Source of the DNA: Alphaproteobacteria bacterium
Lineage (GTDB): Bacteria > Pseudomonadota > Alphaproteobacteria > UBA2966
DNA: 64,000 bases
Direction of reading: 5' to 3'
NCBI GenBank assembly: GCA_021296255.1
Contig: JAGWAU010000009.1
Location: 1-64,000 of the forward strand
Shown: piece after piece, positions 20,992-28,639 of the stretch
Numbering within the stretch: the first letter of the stretch is position 1
How the letters are laid out: every line of letters starts with the position of its first letter
Made by a program: the position numbers and the translations under genes
The notes under the pieces: model-generated
The model's input: the letters and a program-made list of their open reading frames with translations, nothing else
Told to the model about the DNA's origin: nothing
Databases searched by the model: none

Positions 20992-22251
20992 CTAGCCGAA
21001 CCGGCCGGCAATTGCCGGATAACTTTCGAGATGCCCGATCGGGCCGATCGCGGCCACCGCAGGCGCGGCACCGCTCACGATGCGGTTCGCAACCCGTGTC
21101 ACCGCGGCGGTATCGACCGCGTCGATCTTTTCGACGATCTCCGGAATGGGGATCGGACGCCCGTAAATGAGGATCTGCCGGCCCAGCTGTTCGCACCGCG
21201 ACATCGAGCTTTCCAGGGCCATCTTCATTCCAGCCTTGTGCTGCGTCCGGGCACGGGACAGTTCCTCTTCGTTGACGCCCTGGATGATTTCGTTGAGTTG
21301 ATCGCAAACCACGGGGACGAGTTCCCTGACCTCGTCCGGTCCCGTGCCCGCATAGATCCCGAACAAGCCGCAGTCCAGGTAGCCGGACGAAAACGAGAAG
21401 ACCGAATAGGCGAGTCCCCGAACTTCGCGAACCTCCTGAAAGAGGCGGGACGACATGCCGCCGCCGAGGATCGTCGAGAGGATTTGCGCGGCATGGAAAT
21501 CATCGTCGTCGAACGGCAACCCTTGAAATCCCAAGGTCAGATGCACCTGCTCCAGATCCCGCCGTTCGTGCCAGTCGCCGCCGGAAAACCGGCCCGCTTC
21601 ACACGACGTGCCACTGCCCTCCGAGAGTCCGCCGAACCCCCGTTCCACGAGATCGACGAAGGCATCGTGGTCGACCTTGCCGCTCGCGGCCACAACCATG
21701 CCGGCTGCGCGGTAGTGCACGTCCATGTACCCCTGCAGCATGCGGCGGCCGAAGCCGCCGACGCGCTCGGCGGTTCCGAGGATGGATCGGCCCAGCGGCT
21801 GGTCGGGGAACGCAACTTCCTGGAGTCGATCGAAAATCAAGTCGTCCGGCGTGTCCTGGGTCTGGCCGATCTCCTGGATGATGACCGCGCGCTCCCGCTC
21901 GAGTTCTTGATCCTCGAAGGTCGAGTGCTGCAGGATGTCCGCAAGGATATCGACCGCGAGCGGCAGGTCGTCCGCGACGACGCGCGCGAGGTAGGCGGTC
22001 TGCTCCCGGGAGGTATAGGCGTTCAGATGGCCGCCGACCGCCTCGATCTCCTCAGCGATGCCTCGCGCCGTGCGGCGCCCCGTCCCCTTGAACGCCATGT
22101 GCTCGAGCATGTGCGAGATGCCGTTGAGCTCCAATGCCTCGTTCCGGGCCCCGGCATCGACCCAGATGCCGACCGACGTCGTTTCGACGCCCGCCATGCC
22201 GTCGGTCGCGATTCGCAGACCGTTGGGCAGCGTGGTCTCACAGACGCTCAC
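20992..22251 (-). CDS. M16 family zinc peptidase (processing-peptidase-like)
   Basis: 419 residues. The inverted zinc motif HxxEH is H47-M-L-E50-H51 in 'ISHMLEHMAFKGT', with the distal Glu in the following 'ERERAVIIQEI' helix. The length and the two-lobed pattern match single-chain bacterial M16B peptidases related to the mitochondrial processing peptidase beta subunit. The start overlaps the thrC stop by 4 bases. The substrate is unknown. Confidence 0.93.
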   Translation of the reverse strand: MSVCETTLPNGLRIATDGMAGVETTSVGIWVDAGARNEALELNGISHMLEHMAFKGTGRRTARGIAEEIEAVGGHLNAYTSREQTAYLARVVADDLPLAVDILADILQHSTFEDQELERERAVIIQEIGQTQDTPDDLIFDRLQEVAFPDQPLGRSILGTAERVGGFGRRMLQGYMDVHYRAAGMVVAASGKVDHDAFVDLVERGFGGLSEGSGTSCEAGRFSGGDWHERRDLEQVHLTLGFQGLPFDDDDFHAAQILSTILGGGMSSRLFQEVREVRGLAYSVFSFSSGYLDCGLFGIYAGTGPDEVRELVPVVCDQLNEIIQGVNEEELSRARTQHKAGMKMALESSMSRCEQLGRQILIYGRPIPIPEIVEKIDAVDTAAVTRVANRIVSGAAPAVAAIGPIGHLESYPAIAGRFG

Positions 22252-23666
22252 GTCGTTGCTCCCCGTACCTGGCCCGCGGAAACACGTTTCCGAATGTAGT
22301 CCTGAACGGCACCTACGTCGTTGGGCAGTTCATAGAATCTCTCGATACGATCATACAGATCGGAGAGACGGGGTGGCAACGCGGGCCGGACGCCAGTGGC
22401 CTTCTCAACGGCATCGGGAAACTTGGCGGGATGCGCCGTCGCGAGCACGACGACCGGGCTCCGCCCGTCCCGGGGCAGGGCGCGTGCCGCCGCCATGCCC
22501 ACTGCCGTGTGTGGGTCGATCAGGATGCCGTTCTCCCGCCATGCCGCGGCGATGGTTGACAGGGTCTCATCCTCGCTGACGGCGCGGGCGCTGAACAAGC
22601 GACGGAGTCCCGTATGGCATGTGTCCCCAACTCGAAACCCGCCGGAGGTGTCGAGCTGCGACATAAGCGCCGCGACTGCCTTGCCGTCGCGTCCCACTCC
22701 CTCGAAGAGCAGACGCTCGAAGTTGCTCGAGACCTGAATGTCCATGCTCGGACTCATCGTCGGATGTACGTCATCCTTCCGGTACTCCGCACTTTCGAAG
22801 AAGCGGGCGAGGATGTCGTTCCGGTTGGTTGCGACGACCAAGCCCGAGACCGGCAGGCCCATCCGATGCGCGGCGTAGCCCGCATAAATATCGCCGAAAT
22901 TCCCGGTGGGCACGACGAACGTGACGCTACGGTCGGGCGCCCCCAGCGCGACGGCTGCGTGGAAGTAATAGGCGATCTGCGCCATGACCCGGGCCCAATT
23001 GATCGAGTTCACCGCCGTCAATCCGAAAGACTCGCGAAACGCCCGGTCGTTGAACATGGCCTTCACCACAGCCTGACAATCGTCGAACGTTCCCGCCAGA
23101 GCGATGTTGTGGATGTTCGGTTCGGTCACCGTCGTCATCTGACGACGCTGCACCTCGCTGACGCGGTCCTTTGGGTGCAACACGAAGGCGTCCACGCGCT
23201 CTAGTCCCCGGCAGGCGTCGATCGCCGCCGATCCAGTGTCGCCAGAGGTCGCCCCCACGATGGTGATGTGCTCGCCCCTGAGCGCCCGGGAATGACCGAA
23301 CAGGTGCCCGAGCAGTTGCAGGGCATAGTCCTTGAACGCCAGCGTCGGACCATGAAAGAGCTCCAGCAGCCAGCGGTCAGCCGACAACTGTCTCAGGGGC
23401 GCGACCGCGGCGTCATCGAAGCGGGTGTAAGCCTCCGAGATCATGCGCTCCAGATCCTCGGGCGGAATGGCGTCGCCGACGTAGGGGGCCGTGACTCGCC
23501 GAACGACATCCGCGTATGGCAAGCCCGCGAGGTCACGAATCCCTTTTCCGCCGAGGCTGGGCCATTCGTCGGGTACATAAAGCCCGCCGTCGGGCGCGAG
23601 CCCGGTGAGCAACAGTTCATCGAAACTGACGGGTGGGGCCTCGCCCCGTGTACTGACGTAGCGCAC
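22248..23666 (-). CDS. thrC: Threonine synthase
   Basis: 472 residues from a GTG at 23666, where 'VRYVSTRGEAP' begins as in relatives; a TTG at 23681 would add five residues. The PLP lysine is in 'TLAFKDYALQ', and the phosphate-binding 'SGDTGSAAIDACRG' is intact. It converts O-phosphohomoserine, the product of thrB at 16141, to threonine. It is the long (fungal/enteric-type) form. First gene of the run with the M16 peptidase and the acetyltransferase. Confidence 0.96.
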   Translation of the reverse strand: MRYVSTRGEAPPVSFDELLLTGLAPDGGLYVPDEWPSLGGKGIRDLAGLPYADVVRRVTAPYVGDAIPPEDLERMISEAYTRFDDAAVAPLRQLSADRWLLELFHGPTLAFKDYALQLLGHLFGHSRALRGEHITIVGATSGDTGSAAIDACRGLERVDAFVLHPKDRVSEVQRRQMTTVTEPNIHNIALAGTFDDCQAVVKAMFNDRAFRESFGLTAVNSINWARVMAQIAYYFHAAVALGAPDRSVTFVVPTGNFGDIYAGYAAHRMGLPVSGLVVATNRNDILARFFESAEYRKDDVHPTMSPSMDIQVSSNFERLLFEGVGRDGKAVAALMSQLDTSGGFRVGDTCHTGLRRLFSARAVSEDETLSTIAAAWRENGILIDPHTAVGMAAARALPRDGRSPVVVLATAHPAKFPDAVEKATGVRPALPPRLSDLYDRIERFYELPNDVGAVQDYIRKRVSAGQVRGATT

Positions 23667-23681
23667 GCGCCGATGTCTCAA

Positions 23682-24082
23682 GGTCTTTGAAACGGCGGCG
23701 CAACCCTAGTGATGCCCGGCGGCAGGTGCAAGGTAAGGCTATTTCGCGAGGCTGCTCAAAGTCGGGTGCATTGTCGCCCCCGGCCAGTCGAGCCAATTTC
23801 TCGATCTCCATTTTTGAGAGATTCGCGAGGCATTCGCATTTGGCCTCGACCGTTCGTGCGTAGCCCTGCGTCGTGCCCTGCTTGTAGGGGCTAACGATTG
23901 GAGGGCTGTAAAGAAAGCGTCATTTTATCTGTTTTTTCAACAAGTAAGGTTTGTATCATTCAGAATATTTCTAGTGACATCCCGTCTGCGCGGGCCGTCG
24001 ACCGCGCCGGTTGCAGAGGCGACCCGCGCCCGGGTGCATCGAACCCAAGCCACGAGGCAACAGCAGATAGGAGGTATGACCC
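23682..24082. other. Gap between thrC and the nirK fragment, without a clear gene
   Basis: The half near 23910-23980 is A/T rich (a run of six T near 23930), unlike its surroundings. I saw no FNR- or NnrR-type palindrome in front of the nirK remnant. A 64-codon minus frame over 23617-23811 overlaps the thrC start and looks fortuitous. Confidence 0.4.
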
Positions 24083-24348
24083 ATGCTACAGCTGAACAGG
24101 CGTCAGGTTCTGAAGGCCGGCGGCACGCTAGGCGCGGTGTCCGCCATGAGCCCCATGTTGGTGGCCGCGAAGGGCGATGCCGCAGCCAAGGCAGACCTCA
24201 GCGGCCTGCCGCGGGTCAAGCAGGAGCTCGTCGCCCCGCCGTTCGCGCCGGCCCACGAGCAGACCTCCATTGACGGTCCCAAGATCATCGAGGTGGAACT
24301 CACCGTCCATGAGGACAAGAGGGAGATCGACGACAACGGAACCATGGT
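24083..24348 (+). pseudogene. nirK: 5' fragment of copper nitrite reductase (nirK)
   Basis: The ATG follows a perfect GGAGGT. The first ~88 codons read as NirK: a twin-arginine signal 'NRRQVLKAGG', then 'GLPRVKQELVAPPFAPAH' and 'IIEVELTVHEDKREIDDNGTM', the start of the first cupredoxin domain. At the CCATGG around 24341-24348 the similarity stops. The remaining codons to 24433 are the antisense of a different gene. All copper-ligand regions are missing, so it cannot be functional. It shows that the lineage or a donor once had the nitrite-to-nitric-oxide step of denitrification. Confidence 0.8.
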
Positions 24349-24468
24349 CATCTGGATCGCCTCGTGCAGGGTCTCCAGCGTCGCCGACAGCGGCATGTCG
24401 ATGCGCCGCCAGATCCTGGGCTCCAGCTCCTGAAGCTCGATGCGCAGCCGCGCGATCCGCTCGCTCAC
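24341..24468 (-). pseudogene. 5' fragment of a plasmid pRiA4b ORF-3-like gene
   Basis: From a GTG at 24468 the minus strand reads 'RIARLRIELQELEPRIWRR' and 'LSATLETLHEAIQMTM', the N-terminal part of the pRiA4b ORF-3 family (usually about 150-200 residues). Similarity ends at the same CCATGG where nirK breaks, so the two genes are joined tail to tail. The family is commonly found on plasmids and near mobile elements. It follows hicB on the same strand. Confidence 0.7.
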
Positions 24469-24514
24469 CGCCCCGTTCCGTCCCCTTCAATTCGGCCGCC
24501 CCACGGCCGGGGCG

Positions 24515-24952
24515 TCACGCGGCCTCGCCGACAGTCACGGTCACACGCTTCCCGAGCTGGCGCAGAGCGCGATCAAGCGTTGCGGTCTTGGTGCTGTGTT
24601 CGGGGTTCAACATCCGCCGCACCTCGCTCTCGGCGACGTCGAGGTCCCGGGCAAGGCCGCGTTGGGAGACCCCCGCCCGTCTCCATGCCTCGTAGAGCGC
24701 CGCCTTCAACGCGATCTGCACCGGCGGAACGACAAGCGGCCGCCCCTTCCCGCCGCGCGAAGGCTCGGGCAGATCCCCGCCCTCCCGGATCGTGGCCGCG
24801 ATAAGCTCGCGCAGCAGGTCCCTGGCCTCGGCCAGGGCTTCGTCGCGGCTCTCGCCGTCCGTCGCGCCCCACCCGAAATCCGGAAACGCGACGACATGCC
24901 GGCCGTCCTCGTCGCGTACGATCTCGGCGGGATAGTTGTAGGTGTCAGGCAT
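24515..24952 (-). CDS. hicB: HicB-type antitoxin with C-terminal helix-turn-helix
   Basis: 145 residues from the ATG at 24952, behind GGAGGGA. The N-terminal half is the HicB partial RNase H-like fold ('VAFPDFGWGATDGESRDEALAEA'). The C-terminal part is a DNA-binding helix-turn-helix (SQRGLARDLDVAESEVRRML). In HicAB systems the antitoxin binds HicA and represses its own promoter; a perfect palindrome at 25211-25226 is a plausible operator. The order hicA then hicB matches the classical arrangement. Confidence 0.88.
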   Translation of the reverse strand: MPDTYNYPAEIVRDEDGRHVVAFPDFGWGATDGESRDEALAEARDLLRELIAATIREGGDLPEPSRGGKGRPLVVPPVQIALKAALYEAWRRAGVSQRGLARDLDVAESEVRRMLNPEHSTKTATLDRALRQLGKRVTVTVGEAA

Positions 24953-24984
24953 CTCTGCGTCCCTCCGGGGACATATCCGTCGTT

Positions 24985-25197
24985 CTATAATTCCTCCCTG
25001 TCGATCCCAAGGTCGGCGAGCATCCTGGCGAGCAGCCCCTTGCCGATCTCCTTCTTCCGGTCCTTGACCGTCGTTCTGCGACCGCCCGCATAGAGCGTCC
25101 CGTGCGAGCCGACGCCTTCGGAGGCCACGAACCGCACCTTCAGATCCCGGCTCCGCGCCCACTTGCGGACCCTTGCGATGAACTGCCGTTCGTTCAT
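24985..25197 (-). CDS. hicA: HicA-type mRNA interferase toxin
   Basis: 70 residues. HicA toxins are small dsRBD-like RNases whose catalytic His sits in a 'GSHGTLYAG'-type motif, seen here at about residues 30-38. The basic patch 'RRTTVKDRKKEIGKGLL' and the C-terminal 'ADLGI' also match. It ends 32 bases before hicB. The toxin is intact, so the pair is probably active and may stabilise this degraded region. Confidence 0.87.
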   Translation of the reverse strand: MNERQFIARVRKWARSRDLKVRFVASEGVGSHGTLYAGGRRTTVKDRKKEIGKGLLARMLADLGIDREEL

Positions 25198-25210
25198 GTC
25201 GCCACAATGT

Positions 25211-25226
25211 GAATCGGCGCCGATTC
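25211..25226. promoter_or_regulatory. Palindromic operator before hicAB
   Basis: GAATCGGCGCCGATTC is a perfect 16-bp palindrome, placed between the putative -10 box (25233-25238) and the hicA start (25197). This is where autorepression by HicB would act. Confidence 0.6.
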
Positions 25227-25232
25227 GCTCAA

Positions 25233-25261
25233 AGGATAGGTGCGCACATTATTGAGCGCAA
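25233..25261 (-). promoter_or_regulatory. Putative hicAB promoter
   Basis: On the minus strand TTGCGC (25261-25256) and TATCCT (25238-25233) are spaced 17 bases, immediately upstream of the palindrome. Confidence 0.45.
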
Positions 25262-25443
25262 CAATCCTGTCCCGATGACCGCCTGAGGCGCGGACGGCGT
25301 CCTGCCTCGGGCCTTCACCCCGAGGGACGTCGTCGCGCTCATCGATCATGGCGTGTTTCCTCGCCGCCGCTCACGGCGAATATCTCGATCCCCTCGGCCT
25401 GCGTGGCCCCTTCTTCTCTAATGGGCATATGACGCCCGCGCTT

Positions 25444-25707
25444 TCATCCCTTGGGTGTGGTCTCGTCCCCGTCCGAGGGCCGCGGGCCGGGCGGTATGCT
25501 GTGCCCGAGGTGCGGCGGTTTGCGGAAACATCTTACGCCGCACCGCTCCAGGTATTCGACGAGCGCGCGGCCGGCCGGCCTGAGCCGGTCGTGGTCGCCC
25601 GGCACACGCTTCCGCGGCCAGAAGCGCTCCACCTTGCGGAGCCCCTGCTCGACATCGAACAGGAATTCACGTCTCGGGACCGGCTCGAGATCGCGATCGT
25701 CGCCCAT
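25444..25707 (-). CDS. Small unknown protein next to a LexA box
   Basis: 87 residues from the ATG at 25707 (25719 is an alternative). I cannot name the family, but the sequence looks like a real protein: 'PVPRREFLFDVEQGLRKVERF' is an amphipathic start, then 'WPRKRVPGDHDRLRPA' and 'YLERCGVRCFRKPP', with two Cys and a Pro-rich tail. It is soluble and basic. Its start lies 20 bases from the LexA box at 25727-25741, divergent from the SRAP gene, so it should be induced with DNA damage. Confidence 0.55.
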   Translation of the reverse strand: MGDDRDLEPVPRREFLFDVEQGLRKVERFWPRKRVPGDHDRLRPAGRALVEYLERCGVRCFRKPPHLGHSIPPGPRPSDGDETTPKG

Positions 25708-25726
25708 ACGCCCGAGCATGCCAGAA

Positions 25727-25741
25727 GAACATATTGGGAAC
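25727..25741. promoter_or_regulatory. LexA (SOS) box, alphaproteobacterial type
   Basis: GAACATATTGGGAAC matches the direct-repeat consensus GAAC-N7-GAAC (GTTC-N7-GTTC on the other strand) exactly. It lies between two divergent starts: the small gene (25707) and the SRAP gene (25784), whose family is named for the SOS response. Confidence 0.8.
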
Positions 25742-25783
25742 AATTGACCACGTGCCCGAATGCCCGCTATTCTCGCATGGGCC

Positions 25784-26116
25784 ATGTGCGGACGGTTCAC
25801 ACAGCGGTATACGTGGGAGGAGGTTCAGGCTTTTCTCCGCCTGGCCGGGCCGGCCCCGAACCTGCGGCCCCGTTACAACGTGGCGCCCGGGCAGAAGATC
25901 GCGGCGGTGCGCGCGAGCGACGACGGACGCAGGCTCTCCATGTTGCGCTGGGGCCTGATCCCGTCCTGGGCCAGGGAGCCCAACATCGGCTACAAGCTGA
26001 TCAACGCCCGGGCCGAGACGGCAAGCGCCAAGCCTTCATTCCGGGCCGCCTGGCGCGCGCGGCGCTGCCTGATCCCGGCCGGCGGCTTCTACGGCTACCA
26101 AGCAGCGAGGCGGTGA
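25784..26116 (+). pseudogene. Truncated SRAP domain protein (YedK/HMCES family)
   Basis: The first ~100 codons are a clear SRAP: catalytic Cys2 in 'MCGRFTQRYTW', 'RYNVAPGQ', 'LRWGLIPSWA' and 'INARAETAS'. The family is about 220 residues. Here the sequence breaks at 'CLIPAGGFYGYQAARR', where relatives have GFYEW. The catalytic Glu and the later catalytic His are therefore missing. SRAP proteins crosslink to abasic sites in single-stranded DNA; this copy should lack full activity. An upstream ATG at 25760 is not needed. Confidence 0.8.
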
Positions 26117-26327
26117 ACACCGAGGTGATGGTGCGACTGCCAAATTGAACGCCGGCAAGGCTGCGACGATCGAATTTTTGCTCCTGGTCTTCAGGAAGGA
26201 TCGTCGCCAAGGGAGTGCTTGAGGAAGGCGCTTTGTCGTGTAGAGTACATGATGTGCTTCGACATCATTGGCACTTTGCTATGCGTGTTCGCAGCGTTAA
26301 GAAATCACTAGATAGGGGAGAATCTAT

Positions 26328-27422
26328 ATGTATATGGCACGTCGATTTATGATCGCCGTAACGGCTCTGGCATTCGCCGCCGTTTGGGGTCTCGTTGCTT
26401 CGAACGAAACTCAGGCGCAAATGGTAAAGGACGGCAAGATCCACATCATCTACGCCAATACCTATCAGCCAACGTGGCCGGCGACACACATCTACAACCG
26501 CGACGTGGCTCGCAAATTGGCCTCGTTCTCGAACAACCGCATCACCGTCGAAACGTTCTTCGGCAATACCCTGTGCAGTGAGCACAAGTGTGTTGAGCAG
26601 ATGGACCAGAAGTCGGTCGACCTGACCAACATCTCGGTCGGAAATGCCGGTGCTTTCGGCCGAACCCTGGACTTTCTGGTTTTACCCTATCTGTTCGAGA
26701 GCGACGAATCGGGCATCGAGATCATGCACGAGTGGCTGACGGACTATCTCAATGAACAGATGCGGCGGCCGGGTGACATGAACCTTCACATCGTCGGCTG
26801 GATGCCATGGTGCGGCTTCCGGCAATTGTTGCACAACCGCAATAAGGACATCCGGGTTCCCGCCGACCTCAAGGGCTTCAAGATGCGCACCACCAAAAGC
26901 CCCGCCGAGTTCGCGCTCATGAAGGCGTGGGGTTCGGTTGCGGTCCCCTACGACTGGACACAGGTCTACACGGGCCTGCAGTCAGGCATCATCGAAGGCA
27001 TGTTCAACATGGAATGCCACCTCGAGATGAGCGATTTCCACGAGGTGATGAAGCGAAGCACCCACGTCGACGGCGCCTGGCACATCGCAATGATGGTCCA
27101 GAACGCCGCGCGGCGAGAGGCAGAGTTGCCCGATTGGGCGCAGGACGCCATCGACCGCACCGGCCGGTATCTCGATACCACCATCCTCGCGTATGACAGC
27201 TATCTCACCAACGTGACCCTGGATACGCTTGAAGAGAAGCGTGGCGTCGCCATCTATCGTCCGAACCCCGATGAGATGAAGCTCTGGCGGCAAGGCGCGG
27301 TCAGTGTATGGGCCTCGGACGAGTTCAAGCGTACCTACGATCCGAAAATTGTTCGCCGTATCCTCAATGACCAGGGGAACGATGCGTTCATCAAAGAACT
27401 CGAAGCCGCTGGTGCTCTGTAA
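26328..27422 (+). CDS. TRAP transporter substrate-binding protein, DctP family
   Basis: 364 residues; the ATG at 26328 follows AGGGGAG. A signal peptide (to about residue 31, TQAQ) precedes a DctP-type binding protein: 'ADLKGFKMRTTKSPAEFALM' contains the conserved Arg that binds the substrate carboxylate, with 'GLQSGIIEG' downstream. It would deliver an organic acid to a TRAP permease, but no dctQ or dctM gene is nearby. A terminator follows (27446). The enzymes downstream hint that the ligand is a hydroxy or phosphorylatable sugar-acid-like compound; that is inference. Confidence 0.9.
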   Translation: MYMARRFMIAVTALAFAAVWGLVASNETQAQMVKDGKIHIIYANTYQPTWPATHIYNRDVARKLASFSNNRITVETFFGNTLCSEHKCVEQMDQKSVDLTNISVGNAGAFGRTLDFLVLPYLFESDESGIEIMHEWLTDYLNEQMRRPGDMNLHIVGWMPWCGFRQLLHNRNKDIRVPADLKGFKMRTTKSPAEFALMKAWGSVAVPYDWTQVYTGLQSGIIEGMFNMECHLEMSDFHEVMKRSTHVDGAWHIAMMVQNAARREAELPDWAQDAIDRTGRYLDTTILAYDSYLTNVTLDTLEEKRGVAIYRPNPDEMKLWRQGAVSVWASDEFKRTYDPKIVRRILNDQGNDAFIKELEAAGAL

Positions 27423-27445
27423 AGCCAGTTAGTTGTCCAACAGGT

Positions 27446-27477
27446 GGGGATGCCAATTTGGTATCCCCGTCTTTTTT
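27446..27477 (+). terminator. Rho-independent terminator after dctP
   Basis: The stem GGGGATGCC/GGTATCCCC (27446-27468) closes a five-base loop and is followed by GTCTTTTTT. It separates the binding-protein gene from the enzyme cassette, at least partly. Confidence 0.85.
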
Positions 27478-27598
27478 GATACCGTTTGTCGTCTCCCAAA
27501 CGCTATTTGGAGAAGATGTTCATTGGACTGAGAATCCGTTGGGGATTTGGAGCCAACGGGGCAATCCCGGTTCACCCTGTCTGTAAAGTGGATTGACG

Positions 27599-28639
27599 AT
27601 GGGAACGACTGCTGTGCCTGGCCGGCGAACAAGGCCCAGAATCGGAATCCTGCCGGGCGACCCCAACGGAATCGGCCCGGAGCTGTTGGCGAAACTGCTG
27701 GCCGACCTTGACGATGAGGCCAAGGCGGATGTCCTTGTCATCGGTGATAACCACGTCATCGCGGCTGGCGCCCGCACCGCGGGGGTCACGGTCTCACTGC
27801 CCGAGTGGACGGCGGATGCCGAAGCGATGGCGGAGGGCGAAACCGCCCATTTGGTGATGGAGACCATTGCCCCGGGTGACGTGACTCCGGGACGGGCAAC
27901 CGAGGCGGCCGGGCGCTCGATCCTGCAGACCCTCGAGACCGCGGTCGATCTCGCTCAAACGGGCGCCATCGACGGAATCTGCTTTGCGCCGCTCAACAAG
28001 ACGGCTCTGCACCTCGGTGGCATGACGGAAGCCGACGAGATGCAGCACATCGCCGCCCATCTTGGCCTCAAGGGACTTGCCAAGGAACTGAACGCCGTGG
28101 AGGGCCTGTGGACGACCCGAATCACCAGTCACGTCGCCCTGAAGGACGTTGCCGGCCTCATCACTGAAGACGCGATTTTGGCTGCGGTGCGCCGGTTGCA
28201 CGACACCATCTCGGACGCCGGCGTCGAAAAGCCGCGCCTCGCCGTCGCCGCGCTCAATCCTCATGCCGGGGACAATGGCAACTTCGGGCGTGAGGAGATC
28301 GACATCATCGCGCCCGCCGTGGAGCGCGCGAAGGCGGAAGGCTTCGACGTCGTCGGCCCGTGGCCTCCGGACAGCGTCTTCCTGCTGGGCAAGGACGGCC
28401 GAGTCGACGGGATTGTGGCGATGTACCACGACCAGAGCCAGATCGCCATGAAGATGATGGGCTTCGACCGTGGCCTGACGCTACTGGGCGGCCTGCCGAT
28501 GCCGATTACGAGCCCGGCGCAGGGCAGCGCCTACGACATCGTCGGCAAGGGCGTTGCCCGGGTCAGCGCGCTGCGCTTCGCCTTCGATCTGGTCGCAACG
28601 ATCGCGGCCCGCCGGCTTGCTCGGGCGTCCGCCGCATGA
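27599..28639 (+). CDS. PdxA-family NAD-dependent dehydrogenase (PdxA2-like)
   Basis: 346 residues from the ATG at 27599. 'GILPGDPNGIGPELL' opens the fold. The three metal-binding His are in 'TSHVALKDV', 'ALNPHAGDNGNFG' and 'AMYHDQSQIAMK'. PdxA oxidises 4-phosphohydroxythreonine in vitamin B6 synthesis; PdxA2 members act on 4-phospho-erythronate or -threonate in catabolism. Context (TRAP binding protein, lyase-family and dehydrogenase genes) favours the catabolic PdxA2 role, but no DUF1537 kinase is present. It overlaps the next gene as ATGA. Confidence 0.85.
   Translation: MGTTAVPGRRTRPRIGILPGDPNGIGPELLAKLLADLDDEAKADVLVIGDNHVIAAGARTAGVTVSLPEWTADAEAMAEGETAHLVMETIAPGDVTPGRATEAAGRSILQTLETAVDLAQTGAIDGICFAPLNKTALHLGGMTEADEMQHIAAHLGLKGLAKELNAVEGLWTTRITSHVALKDVAGLITEDAILAAVRRLHDTISDAGVEKPRLAVAALNPHAGDNGNFGREEIDIIAPAVERAKAEGFDVVGPWPPDSVFLLGKDGRVDGIVAMYHDQSQIAMKMMGFDRGLTLLGGLPMPITSPAQGSAYDIVGKGVARVSALRFAFDLVATIAARRLARASAA

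Noticed and set aside
23617-23811. 64-codon minus-strand frame before thrC
   Set aside because: It overlaps the thrC start in another frame and lacks a convincing ribosome site.
25348-26148. 266-codon plus frame over the LexA region
   Set aside because: It covers the SRAP fragment and the small divergent gene in wrong frames and has no domain of its own.
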